This document shows, in pieces, positions 23,211 through 36,300 of a DNA stretch of 64,000 nt. The first letter of the stretch is position 1, and each line of letters starts with the position of its first letter. The DNA comes from Branchiostoma belcheri (taxonomy: Eukaryota; Chordata; Leptocardii; Amphioxiformes; Branchiostomatidae). Location of the stretch: assembly GCF_001625305.1 (NCBI RefSeq), contig NW_017804376.1:979976-1043975 (forward strand). The letters run 5' to 3'. A program made the position numbers and the translations under genes. The notes under the pieces are model-generated. The model saw only the letters and a list, made by a program, of their open reading frames with translations, was not told the DNA's origin and ran no database searches.

Positions 23211-23895
23211 TGATTCAGATACGTTTAAGCAGACGGCCTCGAAATTAATGGGAAAAACTACAAGACAAGAGTTAGACAGACAATGTAATCTTACCGTAGC
23301 CTGGCCTTGTCCAGTTTTAATTTCCTCACGTCTGGAGAACTTACAGCGTGGGTTGCTAGCTGTCGTTCTCAGTTTTACAGTACATATGTTATATAACGGA
23401 ATGTAATAGATTCTTGCGTTAAGCGAATATGGCAAAACTGATCAAAGTGAGTGAGCGTGTAAAAAGGTGCTGAAAAAGATGATTAGGTGTTAGGCACCTG
23501 ACTGTATATTTGTACATTGTGTGAAGAAAAAATGTACATATACATGTAATACGTTCGCTGTATCAAGGTCTTACTTCCTGTTTTGGAATACAGTTGCTTT
23601 TTATTGGTAAGTATTTTTAGGAGTATACCTATGCTAACATTTTTATTGTCAACACTGTCATTGGCTAAATGTACATAACATGTATCTCTGTCTCAGAAAA
23701 TTGTAACCTAGTTCTTACTCAAACTTTACTTCTTATTTTCGCCTCCTGAATTAGGTATTTCTAATTAGGTCTTTCCAGATGATAGATTCAGGAAGCGTTG
23801 TTTGAGGCGGATGAGATTTAACTAACCATATTCCAGTCACGCCGCCTGCCTGAGTAGACCGGTAACGGCTCAAGAATCCTTGGCTCCAGTTAAGG
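23211..23895. other. Intergenic spacer, nothing recognised
   Basis: AT-rich sequence with no exon-like frame, RNA gene or clear repeat that I can support. Confidence 0.5.
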
Positions 23896-24275
23896 CCATG
23901 TTGATTTGATTATATGGATGACATCCGCGCGCGCATGAATTTTCGGCCGTTTCCAAAAAAAAAAAGTTTTACAACCATACTGTAAATCGTGCTAAATGAG
24001 CAAAAATATACCATAAGTTGCAAGGAAAACATTTAGAAACGATACTAATGTCGTAGAATGCCAAAATCAAAGGAAAAAGGACAAAAATGTAAAGAAATGA
24101 ATTCGAAGAGTAGATTATTCGCCATAACATATTCTGTGCCATTTGTTCCACCTTCTTGACCACGTAGATTTCATAGTGAAAGCAACTTTTTTTTGCAAAA
24201 CTTTTTTTTATTCGCACGCGCGCATCAGTTTTGGGGTTCCCAGAGGATGTCATCCATATAATCAAATCAACATGG
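23896..24275. mobile_element. 380-bp nonautonomous inverted-repeat element (MITE-like)
   Basis: The ends 23896-23926 and 24245-24275 are perfect 31-bp reverse complements starting ccatgttgatttgattatat. Inside, a second pair of blocks (gcgcgcgcatgaat on the left, attcgcacgcgcgcatcag on the right) is also inverted, with one side carrying about 20 extra bases. The interior is AT-rich with no useful frame. This is the expected anatomy of a DNA-transposon-derived MITE. A target-site duplication is not obvious (TTAAGG left, TCTAAA right). Confidence 0.8.
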
Positions 24276-25450
24276 TCTAAATCCCGAACCAAACCCATGC
24301 ACCTGTGCCAGTTTCTCGCAGCCTTAATCAACAGAGTGACCCTGGCCTTCTGACCCAGACCTAACTACGGGTTAACAAGATCACGAATCTTCACGGAAGT
24401 GGGACTTAAGAGGGTGTTCGGATCAATTTCTAGGCGCTATCGCATCTCATCAACAAGTTGTTCCCACTTAGGAGAAGATGGCGTCTTTTATGTCATGTAA
24501 ATTTATAACTCTTCGCAGGCCACCAAATTTCCTGCGCTTTATCCAAGGGAAAACTGAAGTAACCCTAGGTGCGCTTGAAATTCCCTAAATAGATATCTCA
24601 ACATATCTTTTATTGATATCAATTTAGATACCGGTAATTTAAAAGTAACTTAAGTGAATCTACGCACGCAACTGCGAAAACTTGAGTAACCTGTGGTGCG
24701 TTTGAAATTACCTAAATTCGTATCTAAAAATAAATTTAAAGATATCAATTAAGGGAATTTCAAAATCACTCGAGTTTAAATTGCTTGCATTGTGATTTTT
24801 TGAAAAACAAATTATCGGCAATTTGTCATTTTTTAAAAACAAAATTACCTGCAGTTTTTTTTCTCTGTAAAGATCAAGACCATAGGGCTGACTTAAAGTA
24901 TTGGACAGGTTTGCTCTTTGCGCATGCGCTATCCTTAAGCGTACGTGAACAGTAAACGTGGCCCTGTCTGTTCCCTTCACGTGGCGAGTGTGGTCGTGTT
25001 TTTTCTTTCGTCTCGATTCGGAGAGTCGTCCGCGATATGTCTTTGGTTTAGTTTCCTTCATTTTCAGTATTACTAACATTTCTGTCATCTGAAGATACCT
25101 TCTGACCACACTTCGTCACATTCTGTCATTTTATTTCGACTTCAATTCAGCGATTTTGTCCACACAACAGACGCTCCGTTGCCCGCACACTTGTAATAGA
25201 GGAGGAGACGTCGACTGCGCAGCCCAGGCGCAACATTTCTCACCATATCGCACACTTGTTGCGGGCGGAGGGACCGTAATTTCTCGAAGCTGGTAGGCTA
25301 AGGTAAGCTACTAGGTAGTAGTGTGTGGTTTGATTTTTTTTTCTGATAACTCATTTATGAAGGTATAAATGAATGACAAAATGCAGTTGTAAGAGCGATT
25401 TATGCTGATATTTACATTTCATTCCCGTTAGTGTGATATTTTATCCCCTA
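24276..25450. other. Intergenic spacer with a direct repeat and a GC-rich, promoter-like patch
   Basis: A degenerate direct repeat (ggtgcgcttgaaattcccta near 24569, ggtgcgtttgaaattaccta near 24695) sits in AT-rich sequence. Around 24920-25305 the sequence becomes CpG-richer (gcgcatgcgct, cgtcgactgcgcag, ttgcgggcggaggg) and ends in a good donor, ctaag|gtaagc, at about 25301. This could be an orphan noncoding first exon, for example of the downstream GPCR, but nothing here proves transcription. Confidence 0.35.
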
Positions 25451-25632
25451 CCAGGCACTACGGATCACTGGAAAAATAGTAGAAATTGGCCGAAATAAAG
25501 GGATAGTATACTAGAGTTAGCCGGCCAGAGAGGATCCAATGTGCGACCCACGGGCCGGCTAACTCCCCTGGTGTACTATTCCCTTTATTTTGGCCAATTT
25601 TTACTATTTTTCCAGCGATCCGCGATGCCTGG
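25451..25632. repeat. Fold-back repeat, copy 1 of a three-copy family
   Basis: The left arm (25451-25526: ccaggcactacggatc, ggaaaaatagtagaa, ggatagtatact, gttagccggcc) is the imperfect reverse complement of the right arm (25553-25632). A 26-base loop separates them. The right arm resembles 34920-35020 and 44390-44515. Confidence 0.85.
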
Positions 25633-26566
25633 TAGAGGCTATGATTCTTACGACCTCACAACCGTGACGATTCGCGGCTCGTTAAAAGCCATTAGGTACC
25701 GTCATAACAACATCGCCCTTCGCGGGGACACCATTGATATTCTCCGTGCCTCAGCAGTTTGCTGGGACCGGTTCCTCCGTGATTTGATCGTGTAGACTTC
25801 GGTTTGTGAAAACGCTGACAAAGGCGCAATGCCAGTCCTTTCAAGCCTTCTTAAATGTCTTATTCATATGAATGTTTTAGAACATGAAGCTTGGAACATA
25901 GAGTGCTACAAATCATCTGTTTATCTTTCAAAATTTTGAGACTGCCCGCGACGACCATTTAGGCCTATCTGATATTCTCTTTTCTCCATGTTCATGCATG
26001 GTCACAGGACGTTTGTTTCATGTTATGGACGTGTAACTCTATCATATTGGGTGTCTGGTGGCATGAAAGCTGTGAGTGCTGACAAAGAAAAATATACTTG
26101 TTGCTGCTAATAGCTTCTTCTTTGTAGCCGTTGACACCAAACAAAAAAAGCTTTCGCGAACCCACGCACTTGTTCTGTTAAAGCGAGATCCTAAAACTTA
26201 ATCTCTGTAAAGCTTTTACAATTAGAAGTCTGGGCTCGACCTTCTTGTTTATCTAGTGTTTCGTTCAAACATGACCAGAGGTAGAAAAGGTTTGTTTCAT
26301 GATATAGACGTGTAACGCTATCATATTGAGTGTCTGGCTGACAAAGGAAAATCCACTTGCTGCCGCAAATAGTTGCTCCTTTGTAGCCACTGATGGACAC
26401 TAAATCCAATTTTTGTCGAACCACCACCTGATGTCTACAAGCAAAATCTTAGAACTAGAGATGCTAGAAAAATCTTTAGAACTGGAGATGAAAACGTAAC
26501 ACAGAGGGCTGCAAATCATCCGTGTAGCTTTCAAGATTGGTAGTCTGGCCATGACGACCTTTTAGT

Positions 26567-26788
26567 CTAGCCAATATTCCAGCAATGTTCAAAACATGCC
26601 CACCGCGCCCCTGTAGCGTCCAGCCCGCCCGAAAGTTTCCGCCCCTCAATTTGCGCGAGGTGATGTAAACACAGGCTGTACATGACCGCAGGTCGGGAGG
26701 GTTGTCTCAGAACCACATCGATCCGCAACTTGAAACGCTGAAGATCCTCGGGAGGCAGTCCTCTGGGACTGATGTAATATACAGACAT
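26567..26788 (-). CDS. Hypothetical 73-residue reading frame, GC-rich locale
   Basis: The frame MSVYYISPRGLPPEDLQR... has a protein-like composition (balanced charges, hydrophobic spacing) and higher GC than its surroundings. Two other minus-strand frames overlap it, which weakens the case. I recognise no family, and no splice partners were found. It may be an exon or retrogene remnant; most likely it is not a functional gene. Confidence 0.15.
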   Translation of the reverse strand: MSVYYISPRGLPPEDLQRFKLRIDVVLRQPSRPAVMYSLCLHHLAQIEGRKLSGGLDATGARWACFEHCWNIG

Positions 26789-28587
26789 AATGAAGCCTCA
26801 GGCTTGGCTGACTTTGCACACAGTACGGTCGTGGGCGGAGGGGAGATCGGGTGAACTGATGCAGCATGGAAAATATCCGCCGGATTACGGAGGGCTGTAG
26901 ATAGTGCCCCTAATCTTTCGTCTCGCAGGATGCAAAGATAACTACAACAAAGATCAGGGAGATGATTCGTGCAAGAGTACGTTGTGATAAATGACTTTAA
27001 AAACATCCGAAGCAATTGCAGGGCGCAAAACAAAAAAATATTCTGGATGAGAAAATCTGCCTGATGTTAACTGCCATTTCTTAGCACATCTTCATCATCA
27101 TTGACTACTTGAGGCGTTTGACATTCTAGTCCCAAAACGAGCTAGGATAGGAGTCTCTTTATTTTTTTGTACCACTAATAAATAGCTAGAACCAGCCTAC
27201 GATACAAATCAAGGGACCGTTTTTCGCCAGCGACATCGCATTTTTACTTCGCCTGACAGATACATGTATCAGTATGCTATGGGATACGGTTGTTCTAACT
27301 TTAATACTACTTTAAAAACATGACCAGAACATTATCTTTGAAAATCCAGTTTTACTGCTCTTTGAGTGTCTTTAAACTACAAAACGAGCCTGTTTTCTTC
27401 ACACAATTACTGTGGCACTGCTACTGGGCCAATTGTTATGATATCATGTTAAAGTTAGAGTACTTTGCAAAACTGTAGAGAAGACTGTAACGGTCTAGTA
27501 GTGGAATGATTTATGTACACTGTCTAAGTGCGTTACTTTCAAAAGCAATATCACGTTAGAAGTTTCTAGCGAGCTTTTAGGGTGTTTGTGATAAGACAGC
27601 TTTTCCTATGAGGCCTTTTACTGGCATTAAAAGCGATCTGAAGGCAGGGTTATCTGTTTTCTATATGATTTGCTGTAGTCAGGGAGCTTTACTAAACGAC
27701 GGCATTGTTGCAAGGAAAACATTAGTAATCATAGCGACAGTTATATAACGCAATTGGCAGTCGAAGAAAGTCAATCGTCTGAAAAGTTCTGTGCGCGCGA
27801 CATGAAAGATAACATGGCTGCAAGCCAAACCCTACAATCGCCACGGGCCAGACTTCAAAATCTATATACGAGATATACACTACTCACGTAGGAGGCAAGG
27901 CCTGGAGGGTTTCTCTGGAAGTTAGAAGAAACTAAGTCTTGAAGAGAAACGCCAGATGAATTATGAGTCTGAGATTCACGGCGTTCTTGTTAGTGTTATT
28001 AAAAAATTCAACGAGGCCACTCATACTCGTGAATCATTGATATCATATAAGACGCCAAGCGGAAATGTTGGGCACTTCTTAAGGCAGTGTGCTTAAAGCG
28101 TAAAGCTGTCCTTAGAGTGATATAAAATCAATATGGGCCATATACTTCCTGGGCCGCTTTATGTCTGTCAAAGATAGGAATGTATTTCTTTCTACTGAAA
28201 TTACCTCTTCAAACAGTTATCACAACCGATGTACACCCATTAGTCCAGGCTGCTGTGCGATTAGCACGTCGACAGAACGTTACTGTGCCTGTGCGAAACC
28301 CGGAATTTTCACGGCTTGCGTTGTTGGTTTGGTCAACGTTGCATCCGAATTTTACCTGTTGCAGACGATATCTTTAGTACCGACACAACATTTGTAAACT
28401 ACAGACGGAATGTCATCCTTAAATACACGATAATACGGCTTTAAACCAGTTAATATGTTATCTTTATTTCAGGTCTTGTATTTATAGTAGATTTCTTATT
28501 TCATGTTCGTCTCCACGTCTGTACATGTGGGTTATCTAAATCCAGTTAACACTGCCTTGATAACCTGTGTCTTGACCTGTTGTCATT

Positions 28588-28617
28588 GTCAATAAAGAAA
28601 GAAAGAAAGAAAGAAAC
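28588..28617. repeat. (GAAA)n microsatellite after AATAAA
   Basis: Simple repeat following tcaataaag. Such a poly(A)-signal-plus-simple-tail arrangement often marks the 3' end of a retroposed element, but the upstream sequence was not recognised. Confidence 0.85.
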
Positions 28618-30213
28618 GACACGCCTTGCTCAATACATCACTGGTTTCTCACAGGGGCACTACGTTCTGCCGACATGTTGGTGTAATCACTGTTATTCAG
28701 CCAATTAAGGCGCTACGTTACGTGCGTTCTGATGCGTTCACTGACGAGCCCGGAGACGTATCAAAGTTCAGATCGGAACTGCCGATGCGTGGGAAAATAA
28801 CCCTTGGCATTAGGTGTAAAATGACAACGTCAGTAACTTGTTGTCCTTTCAGCCTGACTTTTAGGCTTGTCCCTGGTGCTGAAATTATGAGCGTTCTGCA
28901 GTTTTATACTTTCGATGGAAATTTCACATTTTTGGGGGCTAAATATTAGAGTTCGGAGATTGTTAAATTCAGTATAACAAACTATTAAAAATGCATTTTA
29001 AAGGCCCTTATTCTTCTAAAATTAGAATATGAAATAACTTCGATTCCGTTTCATGTATCTGCTTGCTTTATCAACTAGTTGAGCTTCTACGTGTATAACA
29101 ATTAGCATAACAAACGACGTGGTTTTCCGTCCATAAAATACGGTCTAGAGCAACTTCATCTTAAGTCAGAATTTCAAATAACTTCTACACAGTTTCATAT
29201 CTGTATTCTTGATCAACTGGTCCAGCCTCTAGGGTCAACATGTTACCCATGCTCAAAGATCGACAGTGTCAAAGGTTCTCTCTTCTTCTAATGGGTAAAT
29301 GGGCGCTCACATGCTCCGTGCCACTTCGCTACCCTCTTCTTTGAAGGCTAAGTCGCCGTGGGTGATCCTTGAAAGACGCCCCGTGCGATTTTTCTATGGC
29401 TTTGGCACCAGATAAAAGCCATGTGAAGCCTGAGGTTCGTGTAAGGTTGCTGTGGCTTGTTACGTGTGGACGTGTCGTGTTTGGCAAAACCCGACACAGA
29501 ATGAGCCATTCATGACACCATGACCTGGACATTGGATAGGGAATTGCGAAACCGCAATATTAGATGACAAAAATGTGACAAGTTGTGGAAGTTTCACCAA
29601 TTATACTGTTACCAATTCTTTTGGTACACTTGAAATTGATTCAGTGGTATCTCAAACTTACCTGACTCTTAATATTTTGTCTCTTGCCAAACCGATATTA
29701 TGAACCACACCTGCTTGATTGCAGGGTTTGTAGTATCTTGAGTACGATGTCCAAATTGACTTCAAATTGAAATTGATTAGATACTACACGACCACCTACA
29801 CGTATGAATCTTACAAAATCGATAAGCCGACACTTTTAGGTATTGATCGTAAAATCCCCTGTCACGTAATAAGCCCTAATAAATGTCATGTTATGAATCT
29901 GTATCATTTCCATGGACACATGTGAGCTCGCCAATTTGTACCAAGGTTATCGGAGAACTTGATAGTTTCAAGAGAAGCTCAGTCGGAAATTTATGTTCGG
30001 ATTTTTCTATGCTTCGTCTTTGAGTCGGCTGTATCTTAAAAAGTGAGAGCGAACGCAAAACTGGGTCGAGAGCACTTTCACTCTTAAGTGTATCGGAGAT
30101 CTGTTTTAGTTCTTACTCTCAGTAAGCGATTTTGATTTTTTTATAGCTTAGCGAGAAGAGATGCTCTCTTGTTCAAATGAAAGTAAACTTGAGTGTCCTT
30201 CGGGTCTTGTTGT

Positions 30214-30491
30214 CTATTCATGGTGACCTTGAGTAAGACAGAATGTTCAGTCACAGGATGCAATGCTTCACCCTAAGAGCCACTGTCACAAAGACCAGTC
30301 TAAATGTTTAGCGAGGCTTCCGGAGAGGGTCTAATAGTACATTCTGTTCTCTATTCATGGTGACCGTGAGTTAAGACAGAATGTTCAGTCTCACAGGATA
30401 CTTAATGCAATGCTTCACCCTAAGAGCCACTGTCACAAAGACCCATCTAAATGTTTTAACGAGGCTTCCGGAGAAAGCCTAATAGTGCATT
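30214..30491. repeat. Tandem duplication, period 137 bases
   Basis: Copy one (30214-30350) and copy two (30351-30491) both run from ctattcatggtgacc through gacagaatgttcagtc, gcttcaccctaagagccact and gaggcttccggaga to ctaatagt(a/g)catt. They differ by about a dozen substitutions and a few small indels. Confidence 0.93.
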
Positions 30492-32462
30492 ACGTTCCCG
30501 CTGTCCCCCGGAAGTAGGTTCACATGTTGTTGACATGTGCCCTTCCATAGCATGTTACATTATTGAAAAGAAATTATTACGACAGAAACATCCAGCTAAC
30601 ATATAGAAAAATCTTACTACACAAACACTCTGACAGCAACCACAACTTTGCAGCATAGCAAAGTTATATACAGATAGATAACATTCATCATTAAACTAGA
30701 AACCATGATAAATCTAAAATTGAATAAGCGAGCATTCTCTAATGTATTCAACGTAAATAACTTAACGTTACAGTAGCCCTTCTAAAAGACCCTCTACCTT
30801 TTGGAATTCATCGGTTGAATCTCGAAGTATTTGCTTTCAAGGCACACATCATGTGTTATGGTACATGTAAGCACATCGTGCTATTATATGTACATCTAAC
30901 CACGAGGCTGGAAAATTGAGTTTATCTTACATAAAAACTTTCAGATCGCATTATCGTCTTTTCCCAAACTGGCTAATGCAAAAAGACGTAAATCACGTTT
31001 TGCACAGTCATCGATGTGTCACATTTGAACATGTCTGATCCCCCCAGTGGATTCCTCTCCACTGCTCCCACCGACAGCCGCTGGGGGAATATAAATTGGA
31101 ACTGTCAGCTCTTTATCTAATGGTGTTTTCCTTCCCCAAACCTAATATAAGACGGTACAATGGACGTCCGGGGCCATCTGCGTCATTGGAGGCTCCTACT
31201 TTGTCGTGTTGAGAAAGGGTGCGCGTGTTTCATGTCAAGTCGGTACCGTTCTGAATTGGTACGGAGTACTATGAACAGAAAAAAGGTTTCGATGCGGTGA
31301 TACAAGAGCCTTAACATGACTACGGGGACGGAATAAGGTCGGCGATAAGCCAAGGAAATCGGTAATCCGATCAATTAAGGAAGCTAATTTGCATATCCCT
31401 GTCTCCCTGCAAGGCAGTGACCCTATATGGCAGAACGTGGTTGTTGTCTCTTGATGATTATAAGAAAGTTTTGAAAGTTTCAACAGCATTCGGATTGCAG
31501 TCGTGTATGTTATATATACATAAACCTCCCCCAGTGCAAGAGGAGGTGTTAGTGTAACTATCCAATCACACAATCATTGCCGTTACCGGTATGGTCTACG
31601 TTAACTGCTTCTCCGCGTCTTACAATTTGCGCGGTGGAAACATTCTAAACTATATGGTTAGGCGATTAAAAGACACAGTACTGAGAACGACCTGCCAATG
31701 TTGGTTGTTATTATGCAGGCTGAAGCTGGGTGATAAGAAAAAATCCCGCGTGCCGCCTCCTTTCTCCTGTAGTGTGATGAACTCTCTGGGCATGAAAATT
31801 GACAAAACAGTCGGGCCTAAACGACTCGCCACCGCTGTTTTAGTCGGCGGGGATAGGAAACAAAATCCAGCGTGACGTACCGAGGGTTTTTAGGCGATGC
31901 CGTTTCACGTTTTCTTCACGACTGGGATTACCCTGTTGCTACTGAGGGATCTTAGGTTATTTTCCGCTTACATTAGCGGACTGTTGATGCAGAGATAGAC
32001 CGATTCCTTACGCACATACGCCTAACCCGGAATACTAACCAAGTAACAATTCTGCCGACACTGTTTCTGAAGATATGGGTGCCAATGAGGGTTATCTGGA
32101 AACTGAAAAGATACAATACACGAGGAGAATTCAGATAATAAGATAAAGGATGGGAAGCTAAGGTTTATTCCTCAATAGTTTAGTGGGATGAAGTATTTTG
32201 AGATGTGTAATGGAAGCCATCAGGGCGTACCAACCTTCTCTCGACCGAGACGGGGGGCGGCATAGACTTCCAACATAGACTTTGACCCATCGCTGACGTA
32301 ACACGTGCATAGAGTCAAGTGCTCTTAGGGCTTGGGTCAAAAATATGTAAAAAAGGGAGTCAGTTGGTCATTCCAGTGAGTCTTTTTTCTAGCTGGAGAA
32401 CAGTTTGATTGCTCTGCATTGCGTGATAAAACTAGATAAACTAGAGAAGTAACATTTGCAAA

Positions 32463-32712
32463 GCAGATGCATAATGTTTACCTTCGGACAGGGTCTGCTC
32501 TGTTAATTCTTACTCAAACACATTCACATACATGTATATTAGTATATGGTGACAGGAGCACAGCAGACCATGAAATTGTAACATTATGTAACCCAACACC
32601 AGTCACCATGGTGACAGACGTCAACAAATCATGTCATTGGTCAGGTCATAGGTCACTGTTTGGAGAAGAAGAAACCGAGTAAAAACAATATGTTTTCCTT
32701 CGGTAAACATAA
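32463..32712 (+). repeat. Dispersed repeat, inverted partner of 41846-42113
   Basis: This block (aatgtttaccttcggacagg, tatggtgacaggagcac, caccatggtgacagacgtca, caatatgttttccttcg) is repeated in reverse complement at 41846-42113, with a third partial forward copy at 41685-41830. The two full copies flank the first three coding exons of the GPCR. Confidence 0.88.
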
Positions 32713-33144
32713 GAAATGAAGTATATGTAAAGCTGTAAGCAACGACTGGAAAATGTTGGAGAGAGAAAACTTCAAACTTGTTTCTCGTTCTTTCAGGTCT
32801 ATCCAACACGTAGGAATCCCCGCCTCTGAGTTGATTACGAGCGTACTTCGTGAAGACGTGACGTGGTCCAGCGACGGTTCTAATAATTGCTGTCCCTACG
32901 GCCGCTACAGAGGGATTTACGTGGTTCTAATTCACCTCAAAATCACCGACTATTTCCGCCTGACGACGGAGGTTTTAATCATTAAGTTTTCCTCTTTCGA
33001 CGCTTAGTCTGAAGTTTCTAATCCTGCGAGAGGAGCAGAGCGTCTGTAAGGCTGCCGCTGAATTATCGGGGCGTCGGACTTAATCGTCCTGAAAATCGAT
33101 TTCTACGATTGAAGTAGCTGCTCTCCGTGTGGTTCATTTTACAG

Positions 33145-33343
33145 ACTGACGCTGTACTTGGTTACCAAGAGGAAGAAGAGGACATATTGCGAACATTTGA
33201 CGTAAATTTTCTCCAACAAAGAAGAAAGAAGTGGCCTGACAACGGAGGCAACACACTACAAAAACCTAGAGAATCGAAGCCACCCTTGTTACCAGCTTGG
33301 ATATATCTATAGAATAAAGACAAGAGACTAAAAGAGACCTAAA
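33145..33343 (+). other. Probable 5' UTR exon segment of the GPCR gene
   Basis: A pyrimidine-containing acceptor, ggttcattttacag, at 33144 precedes the start codon by about 200 bases, with no further GT/AG pair needed before the ATG. I infer that at least one noncoding exon lies upstream; its position is unknown. Confidence 0.45.
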
Positions 33344-36300
33344 ATGGCGTTGAACTCTTCTGTATATCTCTCCTATCTCTCAAACCTTACCGACTATTCC
33401 TACGACTACTCAGAGGACATTCATAACGATTACCTGTCCTTCATTAAGGACACAAACAGAACGTTTGAAGTCGATTTCGTCAACGACACCTTGCCTCCGG
33501 AGGGTAAAGACATCCCAGCCCGCGTGACGTTAGCCTTCGTGTATTTCCTGATCCTGTTGGTATGTGGGGTGGGGAATGCGCTGCTACTTTTAGTCCTGTA
33601 CAAGTATCAGCAGACCAGAGGTTCGACCAATCTCCTGATCGCCAATCTCGGTAGGTGACACGTAATCAAACACTGTTTATTTATTATAGGGAGGTATATG
33701 CAAAGGAAACAGACCAAGTGAAAACAGACAAGAAATATGATATTTCAGACTACAGGGAAGCATTTTAGGTATCTGTCGATGTATTTTGGAACTGTATTGT
33801 ATGATCATGATAAAATACCCGATTGGATTACATCGTAGGATGGATTATTACGGTTGTACGATGTAACTCACCCCGGTATTACACAATGGTTTATGTTTCA
33901 TACCATGGTTACACAGTACACATCCCTGGCTACCTTATACCACATGCTACCACCCAAAGCATGGTGAGTCACAACCGTGTCAATCAACTGAAACTCAATC
34001 TCCACCCACCCACTTCCAATCCTCACTGCTGAGGACAAACAGGTGCCACCCAAATCAATACTTCCAGCAAGACAGTAGAGATGGAGATGGAGAAAGCTTT
34101 CAGTGCGAAATTCAATTGGCATGTTACAAACAAACTGTGAAGTGTGAAGTTTTGAATTGTTAGAACTATTTCGAGATGCATCTAGATTTGCCATCATGTT
34201 TGTAACTCTTCTGGTGTTCTCTCTACAGCGTTGTCAGACCTGATCGTAGCCGTGCTGTGCATTCCCTTCAACATGGATTATTTCGTCTTCAAGGTACGTT
34301 TGCTTTTAGTGTCACTTCGATTGATGATCGTCGTTGTTTCCGGATCGCTTGTCACATCGTTGAACTTCAGAAGAACCAGACTGAGAAATTGAATATTTTC
34401 TGTCGGCCGTCGGTGTGACTAGGGACGACAGTCGCCATAAAAAATCTGTACGTTGCATTGATTGAAAGATGCACTGCCAAGATGGTCCAACCGTGGCGAG
34501 CGTATAGGGCTCTGTCGATGTCACATACAGCATACATACCTTCGCAAAACAATGAGGGTAATCTCCAAGCAGATCTTTTGGTGGCTGCAAAGACAGTATC
34601 AAATTGGCAAGTCAGTATTTATGTGACAGACAGTTACCAGCACAAAAAGAGGGCCCGATAAAAACGCATAAAACACGCCAACAATAAGCTAAAACCTAAT
34701 CCTCTGCTTGGAGAGTACAGTTAGGGTTTGGGGTAGTTGTGCACGTGTCCTGCAACGTTAAACTGCCCTGTTACATAACATGGAGCCTAAGATCAATGTC
34801 ATGGTTGATTCTTCTCGGAAATTCCACTAATGAATCAAAGCCGTGCCAAATAGACTGCCAGAGGAGGAAGTCAGCAAGAGGAGTACAATTTGCAGCTAGC
34901 TAACTTAAAGGATTTCGTACTCCTCTGACTGGCTGGCTAACTCTTTTGGCGTACTATTCAGTCCATTTGGCAAATCTATGCCATTTTCCAGCAACCTGAA
35001 GGGCCTGGTAGACGCTATAATACTAGTAGCCCCTTTAACGATCAGGAAAAAACGACCAATTTAGAGAATAACACTCCTGTTAGTTGTTAACCTCCAGGTG
35101 TAACCTCCCAAACCCCACTCATTGTAAAAAAAGTGGGGCACCTCGTCTTCAACTACATCCAAAAAGTAAAACCTAAAGAAACTTAGATTGTATTCCGTAG
35201 CAGTTCTTATTAGAATAGTCACTTGTTACACTTGTTACCATTGTTAACTTCTCTTTCTATACATTGTTTCTTGTTACCTTTGGACACAAAACTAACTTAC
35301 TCTCCATGTCTGTTTGTGATGTAGATGCGCGGCTGGACTCACGGCAGTTTCATGTGCGCCACAGTGAACTACGTGCGGATGGTGAGCCTGTACGTGTCCA
35401 CTAACGCTCTGCTCGTCATCACTGTGGAGAGGTAGGGTTTTCTTTAAAAAATTCTCAAGATGCTCTTCCTGAAAATCCAGGACAAACAAACTAGTTATGC
35501 TTACTGATTTTTTTTGGGTTTGCTTATCGCACATTTCTACGTAACGCACTTCTCGTCATCATTTTGGAGAGATGGGGATTTTCTTCCTGAAAAAAACTAC
35601 AAGACAAACAAACAAACAAACAAACAAAAAACAAACAAACAAACAAACAAACAAACAAACAAACAAACAAACAGAAAATGACAGTAATTTCGAACACTCT
35701 AAGCCCAATGGAGTACTTCTCGTTTGTTTCTTAATGAAATGAATTTTTTTTTACTGTGGGTGCACCAGTGTAGGATATAGTACTATTGTGTACGGGTATA
35801 CAGCATATAAAAGTCAGCTACAGAATTTCAGCCTCAAGTTCTGAAGAAAGACAGCAAGATCTGTTCTAATGTACATGTTGTGCACGTATCACATTTTTTC
35901 TGTACCCACACATTTTGGACCTATTCCCAAAACTAAATTACAAGCCCTGCATCACTAAGTGTGACGTAAGAGTACTTAAGAAAGGGTCTAGCCATTGATT
36001 TGCTGTAAGTTGAAGACCTGAGAAAGTGTAACTGAGTAATAAGCTAATATATAAGCAATGGCACCTCACTAAACAATATAGATTTTTCATTTGGTCACTT
36101 TATGGCAGCACTAGCTCTGCGTGTTGCCCCTTGACACTGTGTGTGTACCTAATACTTAACATGGAAACTGATTATAACTTGACTTTCAAAGTATGTGACT
36201 TCTGCTATTCATGTGGTAGAGAGAGATGTGCTCTTTGGTATCGCACAGGGAGACCTTTGTGACACTGTGCGTGTACCTAAAACTTAATACGTGAGCCAAT

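Larger units (their letters stand above)
25633..33143. other. 7.5-kb gene-poor interval
   Basis: No multi-exon gene could be assembled. It holds a protein-like small frame on the minus strand (26567-26788), an (AAAG)n tract, a 137-bp tandem duplication, and copies of dispersed repeats near 32230-32330 and 32463-32712. The remaining frames are short, unsupported and compositionally random. Regulatory sequence or noncoding first exons of the GPCR gene may lie here. Confidence 0.5.

Noticed and set aside
25541-25795. 84-residue frame downstream of the fold-back repeat
   Set aside because: Its first third is the repeat arm itself. The remainder is short, with no partner exon or recognised domain.
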